A stretch of DNA of 64,000 nucleotides from Pseudomonas azadiae (GCF_019145355.1 NZ_JAHSTY010000001.1:744001-808000); one strand, 5' to 3'. Numbered from the stretch's first letter, positions 46,336-54,678 are shown. The notes: generated by a model from the letters alone, not told the origin. Translations and numbers: made by a program.

Positions 46336-46503
46336 GTTTAGTAGCCCACGGTTCAACCTAACAGGTGCACGAGCTTCATCGATCAGACCTTCCCGTCTGC
46401 GCTTGATGGTGGCTGTGCGCAGGGCGCCCTCGGGCGCGCCGGTTTTGTTAGGTTCCACCGGTCTACTAACCTGCGTACAGCCACCGCCCTATTGTTTAGT
46501 AGC
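46336..46503 (+). ncRNA. Strongly structured leader element upstream of a DUF6124-type gene
   Basis: No match to a named RNA that I can give. Structure seen directly: perfect pairing of AACCTAACA (46355-46363) with TGTTAGGTT (46446-46454); hairpin CAGAC-CTTCCC-GTCTG (46384-46399); a 16-bp helix of 46408-46423 (GGTGGCTGTGCGCAGG) with 46470-46485, with one G-U; hairpin GCGCCC-TC-GGGCGC (46425-46438); and CCGGT...ACCGG inside. The first and third of these interleave, so they could be a pseudoknot or alternative folds. The element is bounded by a 10-base direct repeat, GTTTAGTAGC, at 46336-46345 and 46494-46503, and ends 34 bases before the ATG of the small gene. I recall similar leaders before other DUF6124 genes in Pseudomonas. 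Confidence 0.55.
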
Positions 46504-46537
46504 GACCGGGTCGTGGCCTCAAGCAAGGAACTTAACA

Positions 46538-46768
46538 ATGGCTACTGATCCAACCACCCTCTTCAGCGTCGCTCCCAACGCCAGCAACGAAACCCTCATC
46601 ACCAACAGCTACGAAACCTTCACCTCCGTCAGCACCCTGCTGCTCGACCTGTCCGAAGACCTGTGCGGCAAACACCGCGACATCGCCCTCGCCATCCACC
46701 AACTGAGCGAACTGGGTGTACTGCTCACCGCCAAACTCCTCGACCGCGAAGCGCCCTGCTCCGCTTAA
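46538..46768 (+). CDS. DUF6124-like small protein
   Basis: 76 residues, predicted all-helical and cytoplasmic. The LFSVAPNASNETLITNSYETFTSVSTLLLDL...ALAIHQLSELGVLLTAKLLD pattern resembles the C-terminal core of DUF6124 proteins common in Pseudomonas, but the N-terminal 30-40 residues usual in that family are absent. ATG 46538 is preceded by AAGGA. Function unknown. It sits behind a highly folded leader and between two near-identical REPINs. Confidence 0.75.
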   Translation: MATDPTTLFSVAPNASNETLITNSYETFTSVSTLLLDLSEDLCGKHRDIALAIHQLSELGVLLTAKLLDREAPCSA

Positions 46769-46773
46769 TACCC

Positions 46774-46842
46774 AGCCTTTGAACTCACCCGCCTGATGAC
46801 TCGCCGCATCGTCATATGCCACATACAACGACGCGGCGATCC
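46774..46842 (-). pseudogene. Remnant of a 77-residue Pseudomonas protein gene (3' end only)
   Basis: In minus-strand translation this reads IAASLYVAYDDAASHQAGEFKG, nearly the same as the last 22 residues of the intact small protein at 50993-51226 (IAESMYVAYDDAASNRAGELKG). The stop codon has become TGG and no upstream part of the gene is present. It is a fossil of a second copy. Confidence 0.7.
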
Positions 46843-46881
46843 AGCAGAGTGCAGTGCTCACTCAACCCTAACGCCAACGCC

Positions 46882-47015
46882 TGTAGTGAGCGGGCTTGCC
46901 CCGCGCTGGGGGGCGAAGCCGCCCTAATACAGTCACCGCCGATTTACAGATAAAACCGCGTCGCCTGGTTTGGGGCGGCTTCGCCGCCCAGCGCGGGGCA
47001 AGCCCGCTCACTACA
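46882..47015. repeat. REPIN copy B flanking the DUF6124 cassette
   Basis: Same sequence as copy A at 46054-46187 with only a few differences (for example CCCTAATACAG for CCCCAATACAG), same orientation, 695 bases further right. Confidence 0.9.
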
Positions 47016-47045
47016 AAGGCGTTCGAATAACTGTCCGTGAGGAGT

Positions 47046-48485
47046 TCAAATCAACCCCAACGTCAGCGCCTTGAGCGTCGCCGCCGCTCGTGTGGTGCAG
47101 TGCAGTTTGCGAAACACGCTCTCGACGTGAGTGCGCACGGTGCTCGGGCTGATGCCGAGCTGACGCGCGACTTCCTTGTTGCTGCCGCCCTTGCTGATGC
47201 GCTGCAAAATCTCGGTTTCGCGCTCGGTGAGCGGGCCATGGCTGGCCTTGCAGGCTTTGACCGAAAGCTCGCCACGCGCCGCAGCGATCACGGTTTGGCA
47301 GGCGCGCGTGTCGAAACGGCCCTGTTGCGCCTCATCCAGCATCAGGCGCGCAGCAGCGTCCTCGCTGAATGCCGGGCGCCAGGGGCGATCACTGCGCAAC
47401 GCGGTCCAGGCCAAGGTGGCAGTCAGCAAGCGGTGCTCGTCTGTGAGCGCGTCGCCGCTGAGGCTGCGGAAGTAGCCGCTGCCGTCGAGCCGCTCGTAGG
47501 CGTGGGCCGCCAATTGCCCGGGCACGGTAAGCGCCGGGATCTGGCCGCAGACGCGTGAGGTCCAGTAAGGCACCAACCGGGCCTGTTCAAGGTCGCCGTC
47601 GAGCAGCGCGCCGGGCGTATTCCAGATGCGATTGGGCACTGCGGCGCGGCCGATGCCGTGGATCAACGCCGCCTGGCTCAGGTGATTGGCGCTGGACTGC
47701 GACAATCCGGACAGCCCCGCCGCCACGCGTACCAATTCCGCCGAGCGCCGCGAATAGCCGGCGAGCCAGGGCAACTTGAGATCGATCACGTCGCCCACCA
47801 ACGTCAAGGGCACTTCGCGTTGCTCGGTGCGCGCGCAAGCAGGCTCTTGCTGCATCGAACGCAACTGTTCCAGCCAATCCCCGGCGTGGCGCGTGAGTTC
47901 GGCGATCAGCGTGGCCGGATACCGTTGATCACGCTGGCCTGCGATCCATTGCAACGCCATCTCCAGGCCATGAACCCGCGACAGAATCTCCAGGTCGCCC
48001 GCCAGCACCACCAGGTAAACCACTTCGGGCACCTGCGGATGGCGCAAGCCCAAGGGCCTGCCGCCGCCGTCGAACTGCTCGAACACATTGCGCAGGCCCA
48101 GTTCCACGCCGGCGCTGAGCCCCAAGGTCCGGGCGATATCGCCGGACACCTCGCAATGCACCTGCGCCAGCGACGTCGCCTGGCCTACGGCGCGCGCGCC
48201 GGCTGCATCAAGGGTCTGACTGAGCATCGCGTTGCGCCCCTGCACGTCGTCGCCCAACAGTTCGCTGAAACCGTCCGCATTCGCCGTGCAGCCCGACCAC
48301 CGCAGCAATGCCACCTGGCGGCCGATGTCGATGTGGTCGCCGTCACCGTGGCAGGCCTGGCCCAGCAACTGCACCAGGCGCGCCGTTCGCCGCGACTGGC
48401 CAAACGGCTGGCCCATGCTCAGGTCGCCGACCATGGACAGGGCCAGGATCGCGCCGTCCATTTCAATGCAGTCCGTTTCGTCCAT
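47046..48485 (-). CDS. Degenerate HD-GYP domain regulator with C-terminal LuxR helix-turn-helix
   Basis: About 479 residues. The C-terminal ~65 residues are a LuxR/GerE helix-turn-helix (LTERETEILQRISKGGSNKEVARQLGISPSTVRTHVESVFRKL). The middle part follows the HD-GYP layout: ALIHGIGRAAVPNRIWNTPGAL where the canonical HD is HG, and HAYERLDGSGYF where the canonical HHE...DGSGYP is altered. Cyclic-di-GMP hydrolysis is therefore unlikely and the domain may serve as a sensor. ATG 48485 follows GGAG; ATG 48503 is possible. It is divergent from an exported alpha/beta hydrolase gene 103 bases away, its likely target. Confidence 0.85.
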   Translation of the reverse strand: MDETDCIEMDGAILALSMVGDLSMGQPFGQSRRTARLVQLLGQACHGDGDHIDIGRQVALLRWSGCTANADGFSELLGDDVQGRNAMLSQTLDAAGARAVGQATSLAQVHCEVSGDIARTLGLSAGVELGLRNVFEQFDGGGRPLGLRHPQVPEVVYLVVLAGDLEILSRVHGLEMALQWIAGQRDQRYPATLIAELTRHAGDWLEQLRSMQQEPACARTEQREVPLTLVGDVIDLKLPWLAGYSRRSAELVRVAAGLSGLSQSSANHLSQAALIHGIGRAAVPNRIWNTPGALLDGDLEQARLVPYWTSRVCGQIPALTVPGQLAAHAYERLDGSGYFRSLSGDALTDEHRLLTATLAWTALRSDRPWRPAFSEDAAARLMLDEAQQGRFDTRACQTVIAAARGELSVKACKASHGPLTERETEILQRISKGGSNKEVARQLGISPSTVRTHVESVFRKLHCTTRAAATLKALTLGLI

Positions 48486-48588
48486 TTGTTTCTCCGCACT
48501 CATTAAATGGCCGGCCTCGGATAAACGACCGATACCCGTACCGCCGCGCAATGCCGACACTGGCGACACCCCAACAGGAGACACCGCC

Positions 48589-49344
48589 ATGTTCAAGCCC
48601 AAAGCAATCGCTCTCGCACTCGCCATGACCACCTCGATCTTCGCCAGCGCCAGCTTCGCCGCCCAACCTTCGGTGGTGATCGTGCACGGCGCCTTCGCCG
48701 ACGGCTCCGACTGGGCCAAGGTGGTGCCGCTGCTGCAGACCCAAGGCATCAAGGTCACCGTGGTGCAAAACCCGCTCACCTCGCTGGCCGACGATGTTGC
48801 CGCCACCCAGCGCGTGCTCAACAACCAGGACGGCAACGTCGTACTGGTCGGGCATTCCTGGGGCGGCACCGTGATCAGCCAGGCCGGCACCGACCAGAAA
48901 GTACGCGGCCTGGTCTACGTCGCCGCCTTCGCCCCGGATGCCGGCCAGGCCAGCAAAGACCTGGGCAAGGACTACCCCGCCCCGGCCGGCGTCAAAGACA
49001 TTACCGCCGATAAAAACGGCTTCCTCTACATGACCGCCCAAGGCATGGCCACCGGCTTCGCCCAGGACCTGCCGGCAGAACAGACTGCCGTGATGGCCGC
49101 CACCCAGGGGCCGATCCGCGCCTCGGCGTTTGACGACAAAACCAGCGCCGCCGCCTGGAAAGGCAAGCCATCCTGGTACGTGGTCGCCCGCGACGACCGC
49201 ATGATCCAGCCTGACCTGCAGCGCGCCTTCGCGAAAAAAATCGGCGCCCAGGTCACTGAGATCCAGGCCAGCCATGTGCCTCAACAATCACGCCCGGCCG
49301 ATGTGGCCAAGGTGATCATCCAGGCGGTGCAGCAAAGCCAGTAA
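48589..49344 (+). CDS. Exported alpha/beta hydrolase
   Basis: 251 residues with a clear Sec signal peptide (MFKPKAIALALAMTTSIFASASFA). Motifs: VIVHGAFADGSDWAKVV (oxyanion region), VLVGHSWGGTVIS (nucleophile serine), VARDDRMIQPD (acid region) and the catalytic histidine in ASHVPQQSRP. This pattern is common in periplasmic hydrolases related to haloperoxidase/esterase enzymes. Ribosome site CAGGAG ahead of ATG 48589. Transcribed divergently from the LuxR/HD-GYP-like regulator. Confidence 0.9.
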   Translation: MFKPKAIALALAMTTSIFASASFAAQPSVVIVHGAFADGSDWAKVVPLLQTQGIKVTVVQNPLTSLADDVAATQRVLNNQDGNVVLVGHSWGGTVISQAGTDQKVRGLVYVAAFAPDAGQASKDLGKDYPAPAGVKDITADKNGFLYMTAQGMATGFAQDLPAEQTAVMAATQGPIRASAFDDKTSAAAWKGKPSWYVVARDDRMIQPDLQRAFAKKIGAQVTEIQASHVPQQSRPADVAKVIIQAVQQSQ

Positions 49345-49440
49345 CGCCCGGCATTCTTACCATGGGCCAGGCACTTATCAAGAACCCACGAAAAAGTAAG
49401 TGCCTGGCCTTGCGCACATCAAACGGATGGAAATGGATTC

Positions 49441-50982
49441 ATGCCTGACAATACGTTCGACTTCATTGTATGTGGCGCCGGCGCATCCGGCTCCGTGGTC
49501 GCGGGTCGGCTGGCAGAAAACCCTGGGGGCCGCGTGCTGCTGATCGAAGCAGGCAGCGACGACGAGCACCCCGATATCGAGCAGCCCGGCCACTGGCCAT
49601 TGAACCTGGGCACTGAGCGTGACTGGAACTTCACCGCCGCCGCCAACCCGCACATCAATGACCGGCAGATCCCGCTCAACATGGGTCGCGGCCTGGGCGG
49701 CGGGTCGAGCATCAACGTGATGTTGTGGGCGCGCGGGCATAAAAACGATTGGGAGGACTTCGCCGCCGAAAGCGGCGACCCGGCCTGGAGTTACGCCTCC
49801 GTGCTCAAGTTGTACCAGCGCATCGAGGACTACCAGGGCAACGCCGACCCCAGCCGACGCGGCACCGGCGGCCCGGTGCATGTCCAGTGTGCCGCGCCCG
49901 CCCAGCCGATCGCACACGCCATGCTCGACGCCGCCAACGCGATGGACATCCCCACCTTCGACAACCCCAACGGTCTGATGATGGAAGGTCGAGGCGGCGC
50001 CGCCTTCAACGACCTGATCATCAAGAATGGCAAGCGCCATTCCATCTACCGCGCGTACGTCCACCCGCGACGCGGCCAGCCTAACCTGACCGTCTTGACC
50101 GATACGCTGGTGAGCCGGCTGCTGTTCAAAGGTCAACGCGTGGTTGGAGTTGAGGCGCTGAACCAGGGGCAAATCCAGCGCTATTACGCCGACCACGAGG
50201 TGATCCTGTCCCTCGGCGCGATCAATACGCCCAAGGTGCTGATGCAATCCGGCATCGGGCCTGAACAGGCACTGCGGCGCCACGGCATCCCGGTGATCCA
50301 GCACCTGCCCGGTGTCGGCGCCAACCATCAGGACCACGTGTCCTTTGCCGCCATCTTCGCGTACACCACGCCACAACCCATCGGCCATGGCGGTTCCGAA
50401 GCCACCCTGTACTGGAGCAGTGACAGCGCCCTGCGCCTGCCGGACATGTTCCACTGCCAAGCCGAATTCCCCGTGCCCAGCGCCGAAAACGCACACCTGG
50501 GCGTGCCTGACCATGGCTGGACCATGTTCGCCGGCCTCGCCCACCCGCAGAGCCGTGGTCACGTCACCTTGTCCGGCCCACGCCCTGACGACGCGCCGAT
50601 CATCCAACCCAACACGCTGTCGCACCCGGACGACCTGCGCAGCGCCCTGGACAACCTGCGCTTCGTCCAGGAACTGGGCGCGCAGGCCGCCTTCAAAGGC
50701 CTGGTCAAAGGTGAATGCTTGCCGGGCAACCTCGACACGCGCGCGTTGGAACACTACGCACGCAATGCGGCCGTGACCTACTGGCACCAATGCGGCACCG
50801 CGAAAATGGGTCGGGATTCGATGTCGGTGGTCGACAGCCGCCTGCTGGTGTACGGCGTGCAAGGCCTGCGGATTGCCGACGCCTCGATCATGCCGCACGT
50901 GACCAGCGGCAACACGATGGCGCCGTGTGTGGTGATCGGAGAGCGGGCGGTAGAGGAGATTCGAGCGCTGTATCAGGTGTGA
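49441..50982 (+). CDS. GMC-family FAD oxidoreductase (choline/alcohol dehydrogenase type)
   Basis: 513-residue flavoprotein oxidising an alcohol. FAD-binding FDFIVCGAGASGSVVAGRLAE at the N-terminus, GMC signature 1 region MGRGLGGGSSINVMLWARG, signature 2 GAINTPKVLMQSGIGP and the C-terminal active-site histidine regions YWHQCGTAKMG and MPHVTSGNTMAPCVVIGERA. No signal peptide. Preceded on the same strand by the exported hydrolase but with a 96-base gap. The substrate is undetermined; BetA is only one of many possibilities. Confidence 0.9.
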   Translation: MPDNTFDFIVCGAGASGSVVAGRLAENPGGRVLLIEAGSDDEHPDIEQPGHWPLNLGTERDWNFTAAANPHINDRQIPLNMGRGLGGGSSINVMLWARGHKNDWEDFAAESGDPAWSYASVLKLYQRIEDYQGNADPSRRGTGGPVHVQCAAPAQPIAHAMLDAANAMDIPTFDNPNGLMMEGRGGAAFNDLIIKNGKRHSIYRAYVHPRRGQPNLTVLTDTLVSRLLFKGQRVVGVEALNQGQIQRYYADHEVILSLGAINTPKVLMQSGIGPEQALRRHGIPVIQHLPGVGANHQDHVSFAAIFAYTTPQPIGHGGSEATLYWSSDSALRLPDMFHCQAEFPVPSAENAHLGVPDHGWTMFAGLAHPQSRGHVTLSGPRPDDAPIIQPNTLSHPDDLRSALDNLRFVQELGAQAAFKGLVKGECLPGNLDTRALEHYARNAAVTYWHQCGTAKMGRDSMSVVDSRLLVYGVQGLRIADASIMPHVTSGNTMAPCVVIGERAVEEIRALYQV

Positions 50983-50992
50983 CGCCAGGCGG

Positions 50993-51226
50993 TCAGCCCT
51001 TCAACTCACCCGCCCGATTACTTGCCGCGTCGTCGTAAGCCACATACATCGACTCGGCGATCTGGCTTTTGATGGCCTTGGTGGATTCCAGGCCCAGCAC
51101 GAAACCCTCGGCTTTACCGCCGGCGCGGTTGAGTTCTTCGTGGGTGGACGCGCCGGTGATGGCTTCGAGAAGCTTGATGGCGTGGGGGCCTACGCCTTTA
51201 GGCAGGGAGATTTGGTCGATGGACAT
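50993..51226 (-). CDS. Small conserved protein of unknown function
   Basis: 77 residues, soluble: MSIDQISLPKGVGPHAIKLLEAITGASTHEELN, then a C-terminal helix ending VAYDDAASNRAGELKG. ATG 51226 follows AAAGGTG. A decayed copy of its 3' end is present at 46774-46842, showing that the gene has been duplicated or moved in this neighbourhood. Convergent with the GMC gene, ending 10 bases after it. Confidence 0.75.
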   Translation of the reverse strand: MSIDQISLPKGVGPHAIKLLEAITGASTHEELNRAGGKAEGFVLGLESTKAIKSQIAESMYVAYDDAASNRAGELKG

Positions 51227-51566
51227 TGCAGCACCTTTAAGAATGGGGTCGGTAGCGCATGAACCACTGCCGGGGTTGGCATGGTAGACCGGTTGCGAAA
51301 AAAAGGGGCCGCTTTCGGCTGAAATCGAACGTTCGATTGCATCTGTAACGTAGAACAAGTGAAGGCACAGCGATCGTTGCGCTGCGGCCGTCGACTCAAA
51401 CTCTTCACGGGCGCCCCCCCAGGTCGGGACCACATGTGCCATAGCAAATGGCAGAACGCTTTTCTGTTCGCCGTCAACCCGCCTTGGCTGTTTGCGCATC
51501 TGATCGCCAAGACAGGACTGAAAAATTGCGTGCCTAACCATGAACTTCAGTCTTTCCGAGTACCGG
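51227..51566. other. Intergenic region with a 16-bp palindrome
   Basis: 340 bases between the small protein gene and the LysR stop. It contains the perfect palindrome AATCGAACGTTCGATT at 51323-51338, about 100 bases upstream of the small protein start, a possible operator. No other gene or repeat recognised. Confidence 0.45.
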
Positions 51567-52478
51567 CTACTTGAGTGCCGCGAACGGCAAACGCTCCGCC
51601 AGCGCCTGCGCAAGGTAACGGGCGAAGACCGAGATGCGCCGGGGAATATGCTGCCGGTGCTGATACACCGCAAAAACATCAGCCTGCGGTGCCTGGTGAT
51701 CAGTCAATACGGCCTGCAGGCGCCCACTTTCAAGGTGTTGCTGAACATTCCAGCGCGAACGCAGGATCAATCCATGCCCGTCCAGCGCCAGACTCAATGC
51801 CACCTCGCCATCATTGCTCGACAGCGTCCCGCTGACCTTGTGCGAGTAATTCTGGCCATCCTTGCTGAAGCGCCAAATCGCGTAATCGCTGCCGAATTGG
51901 CGCAGAACAATGCAGTTATGCTGCCCCAGATCCGCCACACGCGTCAGTTCAGGCATCGCTTCAAGGTATGCCGCAGAGGCACAGAGAATGCGTGGATTCT
52001 CCAGCAGGCGAATGCCGACCAATCGTGAGTCCGGCGGCTCGCCCATGCACACGCCGATATCGAATTGGTCGTCCAGCATGCTCAGTGGCTGGCTGGTCAG
52101 CTCGAGAGAAATCTCAAGCTCCGGATGAAGCCGGGCGAAGCTCGATACCACGGGGGCGAGATGCTGCCGCCCGAAACCCAGCGTGCCATTGATCCGCAAC
52201 CGGCCTTGCAAGGTCGGCTGACGGCTGCCGAGCGCACTCTCCAATTCCTCGAGCTGGCGCAGAATCGGGCGACTTCCCTCCAGGTACAGCACCCCTTCTG
52301 AGGTCAGCGACAATCGGCGCGTAGTGCGCTGTAACAACTGCACCCCAAGTCTGGCCTCCAGTTGGCTGAGCCGTTTGCTCACGGCAGGCAGCGACAGCCC
52401 CAGATGGCGAGCCACTTCCGTTAGGCTGGCGCGTGTAGCCACCTGCTGAAAGAAACTCAGGTCATCGATCATGCTCAT
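51567..52478 (-). CDS. LysR-family regulator divergent from tartrate dehydrogenase
   Basis: 303 residues, LysR type (LSFFQQVATRASLTEVARHLGLSLPAVSKRLSQLEARLGVQLLQRTTRRLSLTSEG). ATG 52478 follows AAGGAAAG. It is divergent from the tartrate/D-malate dehydrogenase gene with 108 bases between starts, which matches the known pairing of DmlR/TtuA-type regulators with such dehydrogenases. Regulation of that gene is the obvious inference. Confidence 0.9.
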   Translation of the reverse strand: MSMIDDLSFFQQVATRASLTEVARHLGLSLPAVSKRLSQLEARLGVQLLQRTTRRLSLTSEGVLYLEGSRPILRQLEELESALGSRQPTLQGRLRINGTLGFGRQHLAPVVSSFARLHPELEISLELTSQPLSMLDDQFDIGVCMGEPPDSRLVGIRLLENPRILCASAAYLEAMPELTRVADLGQHNCIVLRQFGSDYAIWRFSKDGQNYSHKVSGTLSSNDGEVALSLALDGHGLILRSRWNVQQHLESGRLQAVLTDHQAPQADVFAVYQHRQHIPRRISVFARYLAQALAERLPFAALK

Positions 52479-52586
52479 GGATTCTTTCCTTAAAACTAAG
52501 AATGGCTTTCCAGCAGAGCCAATTATTAATGCAGAGATCCTGCATACACTGAGTTCCATGCCCTAATCAACCCAGGAGTCGAATCC

Positions 52587-53666
52587 ATGAGCAGAACCCA
52601 GTACAAAATTGCAGTGATCCCCGGCGACGGCATTGGCAAGGAAGTGATGCCCGAAGGCGTGCGTGTGCTCGACGCTGTGGCGGCCCGGTTCAATCTGGAA
52701 CTGCAATGGGACTGGTTCGATTTCGCCAGCGCCGATTACTACCTGGCTCACGGCAAGATGATGCCGGACGACTGGTTCGATACCCTCAAGGGCTACGATG
52801 CGATCTACTTCGGTGCCGTGGGCTGGCCGGATGTTGTGCCTGACCACATTTCCTTGTGGGATTCGCTGCTGCAGTTCCGTCGTGAATTCGACCAGTACGT
52901 CAACCTGCGCCCCTGCCGCCTGATGCCCGGCGTGAAGGCCCCACTGGCGAACCGCAAGCCCGGCGACATCGACTTCTGGGTGGTGCGCGAGAACACTGAA
53001 GGCGAGTACTCCAGTGTCGGTGGCAGGATGTTCCCCGGAACCGACCGCGAGATCGTGCTGCAGGAAACCGTGATGACCCGCGTCGGCGTCGACCGTATCC
53101 TCAAGTTCGCCTACGACCTGGCGCAAAGCCGTCCGAAGAAGCACCTGACCTCGGCCACCAAATCCAATGGCATCGCGATCACCATGCCCTACTGGGATGA
53201 ACGCGTCGTGGAAATGGGCAAGAAATATCCGGACGTCAACGTCGACAAGTACCACATCGATATTCTCACCGCGAACTTCGTCCTGCACCCGGACTGGTTC
53301 GACGTGGTGGTGGCCAGCAACCTGTTCGGCGACATCCTTTCCGACCTGGGCCCGGCCTGCACCGGCACCATCGGCATCGCTCCCTCGGCCAACATCAACC
53401 CGGAACGCAACTTCCCGAGTCTGTTCGAGCCGGTGCACGGCTCGGCGCCCGATATCGCCGGAAAAGGCATCGCCAACCCGATCGGGCAGATCTGGTGCGG
53501 TGCGATGATGCTCGAGCACCTGGGCCATCCCGAAGCAGGCGCCGCAGTGCTGACCGCGATCGAAACCGTGCTTGCGATGGGCCCGGAGCATGCGCCCTTG
53601 ACCGCCGACATCGGTGGCACCGGCAACACGGAATCGCTGGGCAAGGCCATCGCTGCCGCGGTCTGA
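52587..53666 (+). CDS. Tartrate dehydrogenase / D-malate dehydrogenase (decarboxylating)
   Basis: 359-residue NAD-dependent beta-decarboxylating dehydrogenase of the TtuC/DmlA group. It starts QYKIAVIPGDGIGKEVMPEGVRVLDA; GAVGWPDVVPDHISLWDSLLQFRREFDQYVNLRPCRL is characteristic of the tartrate/D-malate branch (compare LeuB in this window). Metal ligands in [13 protein letters not shown] and NAD-binding [15 protein letters not shown] are intact. It can oxidise tartrate and D-malate and decarboxylate the product. It is adjacent to a sugar-acid catabolic cluster to its right. Confidence 0.92.
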   Translation: MSRTQYKIAVIPGDGIGKEVMPEGVRVLDAVAARFNLELQWDWFDFASADYYLAHGKMMPDDWFDTLKGYDAIYFGAVGWPDVVPDHISLWDSLLQFRREFDQYVNLRPCRLMPGVKAPLANRKPGDIDFWVVRENTEGEYSSVGGRMFPGTDREIVLQETVMTRVGVDRILKFAYDLAQSRPKKHLTSATKSNGIAITMPYWDERVVEMGKKYPDVNVDKYHIDILTANFVLHPDWFDVVVASNLFGDILSDLGPACTGTIGIAPSANINPERNFPSLFEPVHGSAPDIAGKGIANPIGQIWCGAMMLEHLGHPEAGAAVLTAIETVLAMGPEHAPLTADIGGTGNTESLGKAIAAAV

Positions 53667-53718
53667 AGCAGAGAGTGGCGGGCATACTCGCCCCTCGCTA
53701 CCACCGTTGCATGTGCAT

Positions 53719-54678
53719 TCACTCAGGCGCGGTCTCGCCCCTGATGCCCATCGCCTGTTCGTGCAGAGCATCGATGAGAGTACTTGCAACGGGGGTTCTC
53801 AGCCCGTTACTCAGAAGAATGATACCCACCGGCGGTAACTCGATCGGCACCTCCAGCGGCAGGGTGTGGCCCAGGCCTACGGATTCGAGGTAATCCGCGA
53901 CTTTACTCGCGACGAAGCAGACGCAGTTTCTTTTCCTCATGAACGTCATCGTCACCAGAAAGGACGAGGTTTCGATGATGTCAGCCGGGGGTTGCAGACT
54001 GTGTTTGTAGAACATCTGGTTCAGCTTGATCCGCGAGGATGCCCAGGCCGGGGGAACGACCCAGGGAAGCGTCGCCAGATGATGCCAGGTGGGTCGGGCC
54101 ACTGTGGCCAGCGGATGATCGGCAGCGACGACGACTCGCATGGAGTCGGCGTATAACGCCTGCGTTTCAAGGTCCGGAGAGCTGTAGCCTGGCTCCAGCC
54201 GACCCACGATGAAATCGAGCTCGCCTGTGCGCAGCCTCGGCAACAGGCGCGTGAGATCACCCTCCTCGATCGACACCGTCGTGTGTGGCGAACTGAGCTT
54301 GAGGCGGCTGACGGCGCCCACCAGCAATCCAGGTGTGGCAACGACCATAGCGCCAACGCGGATACGCCCGGCGCCTCCACTGGCGACTGAAGCGATGTCG
54401 TCACAAGTACGGTCAAAATCCACAAGTACCGAACGCGCAAATCGGACAACCTGCTCGCCGTAGGCAGTCGGCCGGGTCCCTCGCGTTGAGCGGATGAATA
54501 ACTCGAGTCCGAACATCTTTTCGATTTCCGCAAGCGACTTGCTGACGGCCGGCTGGGTCAGCGACAAAAATTCCGCGGACCGCCCAAGATGACGGAATTC
54601 ATCCAGCGCAACCACAAGCTGCAGGTGTTTGAGTTTAAGGTTGGAGCGCAAAACTCTATCGATGTCACTCACCAGCAT
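53719..54678 (-). CDS. LysR-family regulator of the sugar-acid cluster
   Basis: 319 residues from ATG 54678 (MLVSDIDRVLRSNLKLKHLQLVVALDEFRHLGRSAEFLSLTQPAVSKSLAEIEKMFG). This LKLRHLQ...LTQPAVSKSLAEIE form belongs to the GbpR/galactose-binding-protein-regulator-like LysR group often placed next to sugar and sugar-acid genes. Divergent from the MFS-dehydratase-dehydrogenase-aldolase operon with about 120 bases between the start codons. Confidence 0.88.
   Translation of the reverse strand: MLVSDIDRVLRSNLKLKHLQLVVALDEFRHLGRSAEFLSLTQPAVSKSLAEIEKMFGLELFIRSTRGTRPTAYGEQVVRFARSVLVDFDRTCDDIASVASGGAGRIRVGAMVVATPGLLVGAVSRLKLSSPHTTVSIEEGDLTRLLPRLRTGELDFIVGRLEPGYSSPDLETQALYADSMRVVVAADHPLATVARPTWHHLATLPWVVPPAWASSRIKLNQMFYKHSLQPPADIIETSSFLVTMTFMRKRNCVCFVASKVADYLESVGLGHTLPLEVPIELPPVGIILLSNGLRTPVASTLIDALHEQAMGIRGETAPE

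Noticed and set aside
46357..46453. ACCTAAC ... GTTAGGT spaced ~90 bases with a palindromic interior, like an integron attC site (RYYYAAC...GTTRRRY).
   Set aside because: The next inner bases do not continue the pairing as in attC, the larger 16-bp helix crosses this unit, and there is no integrase or second cassette. A structured leader is the simpler reading.
46532..46861. 109-codon minus-strand frame over the DUF6124-like gene.
   Set aside because: Mostly antisense to the DUF6124-like gene; only its first ~25 residues are meaningful, as the remnant of the small protein gene.
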